64,000 nt of DNA from UBA8231 sp036011085 (GCA_036011085.1 DASCMS010000053.1:56432-120431); one strand, 5' to 3'. Shown: positions 1 to 8,455, counted from the stretch's first letter. The notes: generated by a model not told the origin, from the sequence alone. Numbers and translations are program-made.

Positions 1-46
1 GGACCCGTCACCGAAGTGACTGCTCTTTCCTCTGAGCTACGGTCTC
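1..46 (-). tRNA. tRNA-like sequence cut by the left window edge
   Basis: Read on the minus strand from 46 to 1, this has a 7-nt acceptor-like segment, TA at positions 8-9, a canonical D-arm (GCTC, an 8-nt loop containing GG, GAGC), an anticodon-arm-like hairpin and the beginning of a variable loop. The T-arm would lie outside the window. The anticodon arm is odd: GTCAC and GTGAC close a TTCG tetraloop, so a normal 7-nt loop cannot be drawn, and a 6-nt loop would read UCG (Arg). It may be a tRNA remnant or a chance resemblance. Confidence 0.3.
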
Positions 47-232
47 GGGACAGTTCTGGTTTTCTGCTTCTGTAGTAGTAGTGCCAGGTACTGGCAGACC
101 ACTAACGGTCAGAGTGCATTGTCCCTGGTCACACCGCAACCGTCAAGCCGATCTTCGCTCTTGCCCCGGTTCGATCGGCCCGTTTCGTTGGTGAATCGTG
201 TCCCCCTTCAAACAATCGTCGGCCGGCCCCCT

Positions 233-928
233 GTGAACTCTGAACTGAAAAACAGCATGTTCGAGTACTACGAACAGAGAGCCGGCGAGTATGACGAACT
301 CTACACCCTCGGCACGGCGCCGAAGGCCACGACAGATCCGGCCGTATACCGGGCCGAGGTGAAGATCCTCTCCGAGCTGGTGGCCTCACAGTTGTCCGGT
401 GCCCTGCTGGACGCCCCGTGCGGCGCCGGCTACTGGTCACAGTTCTATGGCGAGAATTGCAGTTCCGTCACGATGGTGGACCAGTCGCGGAGCATGTTGG
501 AAGAATCACGGGAGAAAGTGCGCCTGGCCGGTGTTCAGCCTCGAACCCGGCTGATCCAGGCAAATGTCCTCGAGTTCGAGCCGCCCTCCAGGGCCTTCGA
601 TTCAGCGCTGGTCGGTTACTTCGTCGGACATCTGACGGATGCAGAGATGGAATCTTACTTCACTGCTCTTCGACGGGCTATGAGACCTGGGGGCAAGGTG
701 TTGATCCTCGAATCCATCTGGTCCGACGCCCGACAGCACAGGCCGAAGCAGGGCACGCAGCAGCGAAGCCTGAAGGATGGCCGCGTCTTCGACATCTACA
801 AGAGATACTTCCTTCCGGAGGATTTCCACGCCATGCGAGGTCGTTACGGGCTGAATCTCGAGGTTCAGCACGCGGGCCAGGTCTACATTGCCGCAAGCGG
901 TCAATTTGATCCTGAAGTACAGAGATGA
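233..928 (+). CDS. class I SAM-dependent methyltransferase
   Basis: A small Rossmann-fold methyltransferase. The SAM-binding motif I is seen as LLDAPCGAGYWS, followed by an acidic residue in MVDQS and a post-motif segment with MRPGGKVLILES, the order expected of class I enzymes (Methyltransf_11/25 type). The substrate cannot be told. The reading frame is open from a TTG at 119, but the extra N-terminal residues are Ser/Pro/Arg-rich and unlike a methyltransferase. The GTG at 233 or the ATG at 257 (protein beginning MFEYYEQRAGEYDELY) are better starts, although neither has a clear Shine-Dalgarno sequence. It stands alone, with the convergent gene beginning 20 nt after its stop. Confidence 0.75.
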   Translation: MNSELKNSMFEYYEQRAGEYDELYTLGTAPKATTDPAVYRAEVKILSELVASQLSGALLDAPCGAGYWSQFYGENCSSVTMVDQSRSMLEESREKVRLAGVQPRTRLIQANVLEFEPPSRAFDSALVGYFVGHLTDAEMESYFTALRRAMRPGGKVLILESIWSDARQHRPKQGTQQRSLKDGRVFDIYKRYFLPEDFHAMRGRYGLNLEVQHAGQVYIAASGQFDPEVQR

Positions 929-948
929 TCTAGAGGATCAGGCGTGAC

Positions 949-1329
949 CTACCGCAGGCTCGCCTTGATCCGGGCCCAACTGTCCGCCTGCACCGACGAC
1001 ACGGGATCAGGCTCGCAGTCGCCGTCGTCACAGAGCAACATCGCATCGATGAAGTGCGACGCCGTGCAACAGCTGTTGCCCGCGCCTGCCACCGTCTGAA
1101 AGCCCTCGTATTCGCCTGGCGCCGAATCGAAATCCGCGAGAGTGAACTGCAGTCCGATAACCTTCCCCGCGTGCAGCTCGCTCCGCAGGCTGCGGTCAGA
1201 TCCCCGCCAGTCGAGTCCGTCCCAGGGCGTAACGTATCCTTCGATGAGTGAGTAGTCCGGACTTCCCCCCACGTGGGCGAAGGCGGCAGTCGCTACCAGT
1301 AGAGTGCATGTGATGCGTGCGGAGAGCAT
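949..1329 (-). CDS. small secreted protein of unknown function
   Basis: A 126-residue protein. The ATG at 1329 is preceded by AGGAGG and is better than upstream in-frame starts. The first 20 residues (MLSARITCTLLVATAAFAHV) form a signal peptide. The mature part is acidic and has four cysteines, in an SCC pair and in CDDGDC near the C-terminus, which could form disulfides outside the cytoplasm. I do not recognise the family. It is convergent with the methyltransferase to its left and lies 66 nt downstream of the methyltransferase-ankyrin gene on the same strand, so it could be co-transcribed with it. Confidence 0.6.
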   Translation of the reverse strand: MLSARITCTLLVATAAFAHVGGSPDYSLIEGYVTPWDGLDWRGSDRSLRSELHAGKVIGLQFTLADFDSAPGEYEGFQTVAGAGNSCCTASHFIDAMLLCDDGDCEPDPVSSVQADSWARIKASLR

Positions 1330-1395
1330 GACTCCTCCTTTCTTGTCTGGAAGCTTGCCGACTGATCCGTCTTCCACGGTGAAGAGTGACGATGG

Positions 1396-2481
1396 TCAGC
1401 GATCCGCCGACATTCTGCCCTCTCTCCCGCGCAGAAGCTCACTGATCCCGTCAGCTCTCACTCTCTTAGAATAAGCGAGAGGCGTCCCTGCCCTGCGGTG
1501 CACCGCGTTCACATCGGCACCGTGATCCAGCAGCAGCTCCACGATACTTCGCGCCTCCTCCTGGCGCAGTTGACCTTCGCCGCAGGCCCAGATGGCGTGA
1601 TGAATCGGTGTCGAGTCGGCGCGATTCCTGGCGTCCGGGTCCGCGCCGCCGGCAAGCAGCTTGCGCGCCGTCTCCAGGTCTCCTCTCTCCACAGCCCGCT
1701 GCAGCTCTGTCTTGACGGGCGGACCCGAGAGCCTGGCGACCATACGTGTGAAACCGAGGCGTCTGCCAGCGTCCAGTTTCAGCAGCGTGGCTTCATCCGC
1801 GTCGCCGCCGCCGTGCGCCTGACGCGTCTCATTCCAGTGCAGCCAGAACTCGGCGCCATTGGGTATCATATCCGCCAGATCGACTTCCACCTTGCCCGTC
1901 TTCTCCCAATGATGCCGCCACCACTCCGGTGTGTGGAAGGAGCAGAAGTCCCAGGGCCAGTAGGGTGCCAGTTCTTCGGGCACGCCTTCGACCAGTTCGG
2001 CACGCAGCCCCGGCACGACGATACCGATTTGACCGCCTGGTTTCACCAGACGGGAGTATCTGTCGATGTAGAGGTCCTCTGTGCCAAAGTAGTGGTAGGC
2101 GTCCATACTGACCGCTGCGTCGAAGAAGCCGTCGGCGAAGGGCAGCGTGTGGGCCTCGGCGTGAATCGGAAATACGCGGTGCTGCTCACCCTCATCACAG
2201 ATACGCTCCCAGTTGTCGCTGGCCGACACCCAGAGATCTGTCGCCCACACTTGAACATCGAACTCCCTGGCCAGAAAGATCGAACTGATGGCACGCCCGC
2301 AGCCCATATCGAGGACGCGCATCCCGGGCTGTAGATCAACGACCTCACATAGGGCCTCCGTCAGCCAGATGACGTTGGGCCCTCCGGAATGTCGCACCAT
2401 CCACTCTCCGTCGTACTTGGCGGATCGAGGGAATTGCTGCAGAGCCAGTCGCTTGTTGAGTTCGTCCTTTACTAGGGTCAC
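1396..2481 (-). CDS. SAM methyltransferase fused to ankyrin repeats
   Basis: 361 residues. The N-terminal two thirds is a class I SAM methyltransferase: motif I VLDMGCGRAIS near residues 56-66, an acidic residue in WATDLW, and RLVKPGGQIGIV before the fifth strand. The last 100 residues are ankyrin repeats, with LQRAVERGDLETARKLLAGGADPDARN followed by TPIHHAI and IVELLLDHGADVNAVH, each the typical helix-helix-loop signature. Start is GTG at 2481, with AAGGTGA about 6 nt upstream. Methyltransferase-ankyrin fusions are unusual in bacteria. The repeats suggest that the enzyme docks on a protein partner or methylates a protein (inference). Confidence 0.8.
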   Translation of the reverse strand: MTLVKDELNKRLALQQFPRSAKYDGEWMVRHSGGPNVIWLTEALCEVVDLQPGMRVLDMGCGRAISSIFLAREFDVQVWATDLWVSASDNWERICDEGEQHRVFPIHAEAHTLPFADGFFDAAVSMDAYHYFGTEDLYIDRYSRLVKPGGQIGIVVPGLRAELVEGVPEELAPYWPWDFCSFHTPEWWRHHWEKTGKVEVDLADMIPNGAEFWLHWNETRQAHGGGDADEATLLKLDAGRRLGFTRMVARLSGPPVKTELQRAVERGDLETARKLLAGGADPDARNRADSTPIHHAIWACGEGQLRQEEARSIVELLLDHGADVNAVHRRAGTPLAYSKRVRADGISELLRGREGRMSADR

Positions 2482-2576
2482 ACTGGATCACCTTGGTTAG
2501 GGATTGGAAACCACAAGCTTGATATCTATTGCCCCCGGAGCGGATGCACGTTGCATGAACCGCTCAAAGGAGCCCC

Positions 2577-3143
2577 ATGGAGCGCACGATCCACAACCGC
2601 GACGCCGCCAGCGCCTGGCAGACCGCGCACGAACCGAACGCACCTCGAAGAGGTGACACAGCCCCCGACTTCGAGCTCGGCGATGCCGCGGGCGAAAGCC
2701 TCGTGCGCCTGTCAGACTTCCGCGGCAAGCGTCCGGTAGCCCTCGTCTTCGGCAGTTTCACCTGACCGCCCTTCACGCGGGAGGCCGTGAGCCTCCGTGA
2801 CCTGTACGAGCAGTTCAGCGATCACATTCAGTTCCTCGTCGTCTATATCCGGGAGGCACACGCCGTCGATGGCTGGGACATTGGCAGTGAAAACCGAATC
2901 CACGACCCGCGCTCGATGGCGGAACGTCGCGCCGTCGCCGGACAGTGCGAGACGAGTCTGCAGTACGGCATTCGCACCTATGTAGATGAAATCGACGACC
3001 CGGTGATGACGGCCTACGCTGCCTGGCCCGAGCGACTGTATCTCGTCGATGAAGCTGGTCACATCGCCTATGCCGGCGGACCCGGGCCTGGAGGCTTCTC
3101 ACCGACTCAGCTCAAGGAAGCCTTCGAGCTGTTGCTGGACTGA
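2577..3143 (+). CDS. iodothyronine deiodinase-like selenoprotein (thioredoxin fold), UGA = Sec63
   Basis: One 188-residue protein only if the TGA at 2763-2765 is read through. Before it stands GDTAPDFELGD...LSDFRGKRPVALVFGSFT, and directly after it, in the same frame, PPFTREAVSLRDLYEQF then IQFLVVYIREAHAVDGW. This is the layout of deiodinase-like and AhpC/TSA-type thioredoxin-fold proteins, where selenocysteine stands in FGS-x-T-U-PPF. The second half alone, from a GTG at 2787, would lack the active site. Start ATG at 2577 has AAAGGAG upstream. A hairpin suited to a bacterial SECIS lies just 3-prime of the UGA. Likely role: thiol or peroxide redox chemistry or reductive dehalogenation; the substrate is unknown. 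Conceptual translation without recoding would split it into two spurious genes. Confidence 0.85.
2774..2799 (+). promoter_or_regulatory. candidate bacterial SECIS hairpin
   Basis: Starts 9 nt after the in-frame UGA. CAC (2774-2776) pairs with GTG (2797-2799), GCG is bulged, GGAGGC (2780-2785) pairs with GCCTCC (2791-2796), and the apical loop CGTGA contains a GU. The loop begins 21 nt after the UGA. A stem-loop within the coding region immediately after the UGA is what bacterial SelB recognises; the fit here is by eye. Confidence 0.55.
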
Positions 3144-3186
3144 CGAAGACGAATGAAAGAAACTCCCGACACTATGTAAGAATTAT

Positions 3187-3216
3187 TTGACATCTGGCTG
3201 GCGGTAGCGGTATGTA
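3187..3216 (+). promoter_or_regulatory. sigma-70-like promoter
   Basis: A consensus -35 TTGACA at 3187-3192, an 18-nt spacer, and a -10 TATGTA at 3211-3216, about 60 nt upstream of the membrane-protein start at 3275. It sits in the only AT-rich stretch between the selenoprotein and the membrane-protein/XRE pair. Confidence 0.5.
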
Positions 3217-3274
3217 CCGGGTAGCGGCGCAGGGATCATCCACAACGCGCCCGAATCTCCCGGAGGAGGGGATC

Positions 3275-3829
3275 ATGATACCCTACATCGGCATTGGTGT
3301 TCTGGCCCTTGGCGGCCTGGTACTCATCTATTACATACGGCATCGAGGTCCGACGCTCGAGGCCATCGACGGCCTGCCCATGACGCGGCTCCAGAGACGC
3401 GCCTGGTGGTCTCTGGCCCTCAGCCTCGTCTTCACCGGCGCCCTCGTTCTTCTGTTCACCACCCGGGGCGTCCAAGCCTACGACAGCGACTCATCCCTGC
3501 GGTTTCTCGTCTACGGTCTCTTCATCTGCCCTCTGCTGGCCAACCTGCTGATCGATCCTTTCGGCCTGCCGGACAGGGATGGCTCGGGTCAGTCGGACGA
3601 ACGTGACGTCCGCGTCCTGGAGCGTGCCCCCCGCGTGCAGTCGGTGGCCATGATTCTCACCCTCGCAGTCTGGATGATCTGTCTGAGTCTGGGGTACCAC
3701 GACACCGGCGCCATTCCGATGATCTTCATCTATCTCATCTTCTTCTCCGCCCTGCTGGCCAACGGGCTCGGACTCTCTCTGGGCATCATCCTGGGATACC
3801 GCAAGATGGTCCGCTATGGCGAAGGCTGA
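3275..3829 (+). CDS. five-helix membrane protein of unknown function
   Basis: 184 residues with about five hydrophobic segments (near residues 3-22, 45-64, 78-98, 125-145 and 152-178). The loop between helices 1 and 2 contains a TLEAIDGLPMTRLQRRAWW stretch. Start ATG at 3275 follows GGAGGAGGGG, which rules out the upstream ATG at 3212. Its 3-prime end overlaps the downstream XRE-type regulator gene by 14 nt. A multi-helix membrane protein coupled to a short stand-alone helix-turn-helix gene recurs in bacteria and archaea and suggests that the regulator controls this operon. No catalytic motif is visible. Confidence 0.7.
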   Translation: MIPYIGIGVLALGGLVLIYYIRHRGPTLEAIDGLPMTRLQRRAWWSLALSLVFTGALVLLFTTRGVQAYDSDSSLRFLVYGLFICPLLANLLIDPFGLPDRDGSGQSDERDVRVLERAPRVQSVAMILTLAVWMICLSLGYHDTGAIPMIFIYLIFFSALLANGLGLSLGIILGYRKMVRYGEG

Positions 3830-4028
3830 GATCCACAACCAGATCCGCCGACTCCGCTTCGAACACGATGAGATGACCCAACAGGAACTCGCGGAACGGG
3901 CAGGATGTACGCGCCAGACGATCGTCGTGCTGGAGAAGGAGCGCTACGTCCCTTCCCTCGCCCTCGCCTTCAAGATCGCGCGGACCTTCGGCAAGGGAGT
4001 TGAGGACGTCTTCCAATGGGATTCGTGA
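3816..4028 (+). CDS. XRE-family helix-turn-helix regulator
   Basis: 70 residues, almost entirely one HTH domain: IRRLRFEHDEMTQQELAERAGCTRQTIVVLEKERYVPSLALAFKIARTFGKGVEDVF. This is the compact Cro/CI-like type (YozG/YgzD-like) with recognition helix CTRQTIVVLEK. It overlaps the preceding membrane-protein gene, so translation is probably coupled, and it most likely represses its own operon from the promoter at 3187-3216 (inference). Confidence 0.85.
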   Translation: MAKAEIHNQIRRLRFEHDEMTQQELAERAGCTRQTIVVLEKERYVPSLALAFKIARTFGKGVEDVFQWDS

Positions 4029-4046
4029 CCGACGGTTGTGCGGATC

Positions 4047-4130
4047 CTAATCGATACACCAGAGGAAGCAGAGGATCAGAACGGCGCAGACCGAGAAGAA
4101 TGTGAACAGTCGGTACTTCGCTGGTGTCAT
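4047..4130 (-). CDS. 27-residue single-helix membrane peptide
   Basis: A short frame, MTPAKYRLFTFFSVCAVLILCFLWCID, with one hydrophobic helix and three cysteines. Its ATG is preceded by AGGAG at a normal distance. It begins 17 nt after the stop of the FtsX-type permease on the same strand, so it would share that transcript. There is no known family. The ribosome-binding site and helix make it plausible, but it may be spurious. Confidence 0.4.
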   Translation of the reverse strand: MTPAKYRLFTFFSVCAVLILCFLWCID

Positions 4131-4147
4131 CGCTGACTCCTGTCTTC

Positions 4148-6502
4148 TTAGCTATCCCTGAGAGCGTCCACGGGATCCGCCCACACCGCCTTCAGTGTAT
4201 GCGTCGCAACTGTGGCCATCGCCAATGAGAACGCCATGAGTGCCGTCAGGACGAAGACCTCGATCCCGACATCGGTACGATACACAAAACTGTCCAACCA
4301 CTGCCGGGAGACGATGTAGGCCACGGGCCAGGAGATCAGGTTCGCAGCAGCCACCAGCAACAGGAACTCGCGCGACAGCAGACCCACAACCCGCGCCGCC
4401 GAAGCTCCCAGGACCTTGCGGATACTGATCTCCTTCCGCCGTCTTTCCGTGGCAAACGCGACCAGTCCCAGCAATCCGAGACTGGCGACGAGACCCGCCA
4501 TCGCCGCCGACGCCGAGGACAGCCGCGCCGCCTGCCGATCGGCATGATACGACCTGTCGATGGCCTCGTCGATGAAGCCCACGTCAAAGGGGTACTCGGG
4601 AGCTGTCTTGGCCCACACATCCTGGAAGTGATCGATGGTGGCCGACACGTCCGTGGACCGGATGCGGACGTTCACCTGGGAGGCGAACCAAGCGTTATAG
4701 ACGATGAGGGGCCCCACGGGACTGCGCAGCGACTGGAAGTGGAAGTCTCCGATGACGCCGACGACGGTCGCGTAGTCTCGTTCCTCCGACCATTTGAGCT
4801 GCCGTCCGATGGGATCGTCCCAGCCCATAGCCTTCACAGCCGCCTCGTTCACCAGGATCTCGGGGGTCTCGGGCTCGAGGTTACGGCCCTTCAACAACCT
4901 CATGCCGAAAGTCGAGAGGAAGTCGGGATCGGTACCGATCCCATGGAAGGCGTGATCGCCCACCTTGCCTGATTCACGCGCCGTCACCACGGCGGGGCGC
5001 ATGATCCCCCAGCCATGAAGCGCTGCCACCGAGATGACGTTGGGATGCTCCAGCAGCATGTGCTTGATGTTCTCGATCTGGCCGTACAACTCAGGCTTCC
5101 TGTTCGTCATCCAGAGCGCCGCGATGTACTCCTCGTCGTAACCGAGAGGCCGGTTCTCGATGTAGGTCAGTTGACCACGAACCGTCAGCGACAGGATGAC
5201 GAAGAGGATGGACGAGGCGAACTGGAAGACCACCAGCCCTTTCCTCACACCCGCGCCGCGCGTGCGACCGTGGTGGGTCTTCAGAACGCCCACCGGCTGC
5301 GAGCCGCTCAGCACGATCGCCGGATACGCTCCCGCCAGCAGACCCGCAACAACAGCGAAGGGGATGGCAGCCGGTACGATGTCCCAGGCAGGTTCGAGAC
5401 TGATTCCCACCAGCTGATTGAAGGTGTCCTGCGCCAACAGCATCAGCACGACGGCTCCCGCCAGCGACAGCAAGGAGAGCAGGACGGACTCGCCGAGGAA
5501 CTGTCCGATCAGTTGCACGCGGCGCGCCCCCGATGCTTTGCGGACCCCCACTTCTCGAGCCCGCCGCGATGACCGGGCGGTGCTCAGGTTGACGAAGTTG
5601 ATGCCGGCAATGAGCAGCACCAGACCGGCAGACAGCGCATAGGTGTACACTTGATCGATACTTCGATCCGTGCGCTTGCCGAAGTCCACCTCCTCGTACA
5701 GGTGTGTCCGCGGGAGAGACTGCAGGTGATACGTATCGGTCTTGCCCGTCTCTGGCCCGAGGAACCGCGACAGCATAGGCTGCAGCAGTGCCTCTGCGCG
5801 ATCCGGATCTGCCCCGTCCCGCAGCAGGATGTAGTTCCTCGTCATCCGCCAGGTGCCTGTCAGCCAGTCCTCCCACAGCGGTCGGTGGAACCCGGGGGGA
5901 TGGTGCGCGGTGACAACATCGAACCAGAGTGTCGTGCTGTGCGCCGGCTCTTCGAACACACCGGCGACGGTATAGTCACCAGCGCCCTGGTCGCCCTGGA
6001 TGCGGAGCGGTTTGCCGATGGGATCCTCGGTGCCGAACAGCGCCGTGGCGTTCTGCTCGGTGAGATAGACCGTTCCGGGGCTCTCGAGAGCGTCGAGGCT
6101 GCCCGACAGCATCGTGTAGTCGAAGATGTCGAAGAACGCCGGGTCGACGACGGCGACGGTCCGGTACAAGTGCTGCGTCTCCGACTGGACGCTGATCCAG
6201 TGATGCCACATCCTGGCAGCCCGCTCGACCTCGGGGATCTCCGCCCGCATGACCGCCGCCAACGGCCCCGACGTGCCGCTGCTGAAGCGTGACTCGCCGT
6301 CGGCGTTGCGCGTCTCCCGCAGGACACGGTAGATGCGATCGGCCTGCGTGTGCTGCCGGTCATAGCTCGTCTCGAACTGCACGAATCCGGCCACGAGCAG
6401 ACAGCACGCCATGCCGACAGCCAGCCCGAGGACGTTGAGAGTGGAAAAACCCCTGTCCCGGACCAGACTCCGGACGGCTACGACGATGTAGCTTCGAAAC
6501 AT
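4148..6502 (-). CDS. MacB/FtsX-type ABC transporter permease
   Basis: 784 residues. An N-terminal membrane helix (GLAVGMACCLLVAGFVQFE) is followed by a large periplasmic MacB_PCD-like domain with the family signature FETSYDRQHTQADRIYRVLRE. Three FtsX helices lie near the middle, beginning with the cytoplasmic coupling stretch ARRAREVGVRKASGA. A second periplasmic domain and a last FtsX module with RRKEISIRKVLGA follow. This is the duplicated permease of the MacB/YknZ group (mechanotransmission or lipoprotein/peptide export). No partner ATPase is adjacent, so it must come from elsewhere. ATG 6502 gives the expected N-terminus. It lies 5 nt downstream of the M24 peptidase gene and is probably co-transcribed with it. 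Confidence 0.88.
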   Translation of the reverse strand: MFRSYIVVAVRSLVRDRGFSTLNVLGLAVGMACCLLVAGFVQFETSYDRQHTQADRIYRVLRETRNADGESRFSSGTSGPLAAVMRAEIPEVERAARMWHHWISVQSETQHLYRTVAVVDPAFFDIFDYTMLSGSLDALESPGTVYLTEQNATALFGTEDPIGKPLRIQGDQGAGDYTVAGVFEEPAHSTTLWFDVVTAHHPPGFHRPLWEDWLTGTWRMTRNYILLRDGADPDRAEALLQPMLSRFLGPETGKTDTYHLQSLPRTHLYEEVDFGKRTDRSIDQVYTYALSAGLVLLIAGINFVNLSTARSSRRAREVGVRKASGARRVQLIGQFLGESVLLSLLSLAGAVVLMLLAQDTFNQLVGISLEPAWDIVPAAIPFAVVAGLLAGAYPAIVLSGSQPVGVLKTHHGRTRGAGVRKGLVVFQFASSILFVILSLTVRGQLTYIENRPLGYDEEYIAALWMTNRKPELYGQIENIKHMLLEHPNVISVAALHGWGIMRPAVVTARESGKVGDHAFHGIGTDPDFLSTFGMRLLKGRNLEPETPEILVNEAAVKAMGWDDPIGRQLKWSEERDYATVVGVIGDFHFQSLRSPVGPLIVYNAWFASQVNVRIRSTDVSATIDHFQDVWAKTAPEYPFDVGFIDEAIDRSYHADRQAARLSSASAAMAGLVASLGLLGLVAFATERRRKEISIRKVLGASAARVVGLLSREFLLLVAAANLISWPVAYIVSRQWLDSFVYRTDVGIEVFVLTALMAFSLAMATVATHTLKAVWADPVDALRDS

Positions 6503-6507
6503 CCGTT

Positions 6508-7704
6508 CTACGCTCGGATGTCCATCGGATAATCCGACAGGTTCTCCGGCCTCGACTCCGTGATCAGGTACATGTTTTCCAGGCGCACACCCGCGCGCGC
6601 TTCGGGGATGTAGGAGCCTGGCTCGATGCACACGACATTGCCCACCTGAAAGACATCGCCTCGCGTGGCGTTGACATCGGGCATCTGATGTGCCCGCAGC
6701 CCGATGGTGTGGCCCCCGTGGTGTCCCAGTCCAACGTCGGCCAGCGCCGGGTGCTCGCGGATGTAGGCGTCCATGGCTGAGGCACACTCGCGGCTGTCCT
6801 TGCCCGGCTGCAGGTAGTTGGTGACGCGATCATGGAAACCGCTCAGGTGGTCATAGATCGACTGCTGCAGCTGAGTCGGTTCACCGACGGCGAAGGTGCG
6901 GCACAGGTCCGCCCAGTAGCCGCGATAGATGATCCAGGCATCGATGATGTAGAGCTCACCCTCCTCGATCCGACGATCGCGGGCGAAACCACCCGGCTGG
7001 CCGCACTGGTAGTCTCCATCGTGAAAGACCTTCTCACCCGCCGCCAGGTGAGTCGCCAGCTGCGCCGCACCCAGAACTTCCAGCTCCTTCACGCCGGGAA
7101 CGATCGCCTGTTGCGCCGCGTCGTAGGCGGCCAGGTCCACCTGTACCGCCCTGCGGATCAGCTCGAGCTCGTCGTCATCCTTGACCTGCTGCATCTGGTG
7201 CAGGGCTTCGTCCATGTCGACCCATTCGGCGGCCCGACCCAGTCCCCTGTCGACGTGATCGGCCAGCATCCGGGGCATGAATTCCCGTTGAAATCCGACC
7301 CGGGCGGCACTGCCTCGGCGCGATTGCAGCCGCTCGGTGACCAGCTCGCTCAGCTGGGTGCGCATGTAGGTGTTGATCGTTCCGCCGACGCTGCAGTCGT
7401 AGGTGTAGCACTCGTCAACCAGCGGCTCGCCGGCATCGCTGTGCGCTGCGAGCCAGCTGTCGCCGCCCGCCTCGATCCACAACATCGCCGGCTGCGCCGG
7501 AAACTGCTCGGGCAGCAACAGGCCCGTGAAGTAGTAGATCTCCAGCGGATGCACGAGGACCGCGGCGTCGATGCTGGCATCGGCCAGGTGTTGCCGCAGC
7601 CGTTCCTGGCGGACACGGCAGCCTTCTCTTGTCAGCAATTGCAGATCTCCGGTGGGGTGAATCAGCGGCGAGAAGCAATGAAATGTGGGTGCCTGAAGCC
7701 ACAC
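6508..7704 (-). CDS. M24-family metallopeptidase (Xaa-Pro aminopeptidase/creatinase fold)
   Basis: Up to 398 residues. The N-terminal creatinase-like domain contains FTGLLLPEQFP. The C-terminal pita-bread domain keeps the five metal ligands: Asp in YIIDAWI, Asp in YWADLCR, His in GHHGGHTIG, Glu in VCIEPGS and Glu in VRLENMY. It probably cleaves Xaa-Pro peptides or is a related hydrolase. The start is uncertain: GTG 7704 is the outermost choice, but the first 25 residues look non-homologous and a TTG near 7640 would fit the family better. The permease begins 5 nt after its stop. Confidence 0.85.
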   Translation of the reverse strand: MWLQAPTFHCFSPLIHPTGDLQLLTREGCRVRQERLRQHLADASIDAAVLVHPLEIYYFTGLLLPEQFPAQPAMLWIEAGGDSWLAAHSDAGEPLVDECYTYDCSVGGTINTYMRTQLSELVTERLQSRRGSAARVGFQREFMPRMLADHVDRGLGRAAEWVDMDEALHQMQQVKDDDELELIRRAVQVDLAAYDAAQQAIVPGVKELEVLGAAQLATHLAAGEKVFHDGDYQCGQPGGFARDRRIEEGELYIIDAWIIYRGYWADLCRTFAVGEPTQLQQSIYDHLSGFHDRVTNYLQPGKDSRECASAMDAYIREHPALADVGLGHHGGHTIGLRAHQMPDVNATRGDVFQVGNVVCIEPGSYIPEARAGVRLENMYLITESRPENLSDYPMDIRA

Positions 7705-7818
7705 TGGTGGACCCTGGCGCTCACAGGCAAGAACTCTGTCTCACGAGAGGCGGCATGGCACGAGTACTGCGGTGTATTGCGAGACCACAGAGCCCCGGCT
7801 ACCTTGGAGAGCCCATCA

Positions 7819-8049
7819 ATGTCCGAAGAGAACGATCCGCACATGACGCGTGAGGATGCCAACATCCACCTGGGTTTCACCTATCTGCGGGAAGACCTGC
7901 AGGAGATGCGCCAGGATCTACGCGAACTTACTCGTGAGACCAACCGTCGCTTCGACGACATGGCGCAGCGCATCGACCAGCGATTCAGCCGCCAGACGGC
8001 CACGATCATCGCACTCGCTGCAGCCATCATCGCGGCTGTCAGACTGTAG
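7819..8049 (+). CDS. small coiled-coil, tail-anchored protein
   Basis: 76 residues. An amphipathic, highly charged helix (YLREDLQEMRQDLRELTRETNRRFDDMAQRIDQRFS) with coiled-coil heptads is followed by a C-terminal hydrophobic helix TATIIALAAAIIAAV. This architecture is common in small DUF1640-like or hemolysin-XhlA-like proteins, without a defined function. The same frame is open far upstream, but only the part from ATG 7819 looks protein-coding. A cupin gene follows 26 nt later on the same strand. Confidence 0.6.
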   Translation: MSEENDPHMTREDANIHLGFTYLREDLQEMRQDLRELTRETNRRFDDMAQRIDQRFSRQTATIIALAAAIIAAVRL

Positions 8050-8075
8050 GGCTGCCACCGGCCACAGGAGTCCGC

Positions 8076-8447
8076 ATGATGCCTGGCTACGTCCGCATCT
8101 ACACCGACGACGACGGCGAGACTCACTTCTCCGACGAACCCATCGAGCTTCAGTCGATGGACTACGCACCGCCGGCGCCGCCGATGCAGGTTTCCGCCCC
8201 GCATGACACCCGGCAGTTCGTGTTCGTGGGGGCGCAGCCTGGCTGGGTGGGTGATTGGCACCCCTCCCCTGTTCGGCAGTTCGTCTTCATCCTCTCCGGT
8301 GACTTCGAAGTGAAGGTGAGCGATGGTGAGACGCGCACGTTCTCCGCCGGCACGGTGGGCCTTCTCGAGGATACTACGGGCAAGGGTCACCACACGCGTG
8401 TCACGTCGACGGAGCCGGCCCTGGCAGCCATGTGCCACCTGGACTGA
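8076..8447 (+). CDS. cupin-domain protein
   Basis: 123 residues forming one cupin beta-barrel. Motif 1 is modified (WHPSPVRQFVFILSGDFEVKVSDGE), and motif 2 is AGTVGLLEDTTGKGHHTRV. Metal-ligand candidates are the His in WHPS and the paired His in GKGHH. ATG 8076 is preceded by AGGAG. The enzymatic role cannot be inferred; small cupins of this type are often sugar or organic-acid binding isomerases or dioxygenases. It lies 8 nt upstream of an acetyltransferase gene on the same strand, which suggests an operon. Confidence 0.75.
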   Translation: MMPGYVRIYTDDDGETHFSDEPIELQSMDYAPPAPPMQVSAPHDTRQFVFVGAQPGWVGDWHPSPVRQFVFILSGDFEVKVSDGETRTFSAGTVGLLEDTTGKGHHTRVTSTEPALAAMCHLD

Positions 8448-8455
8448 GCGGGACA

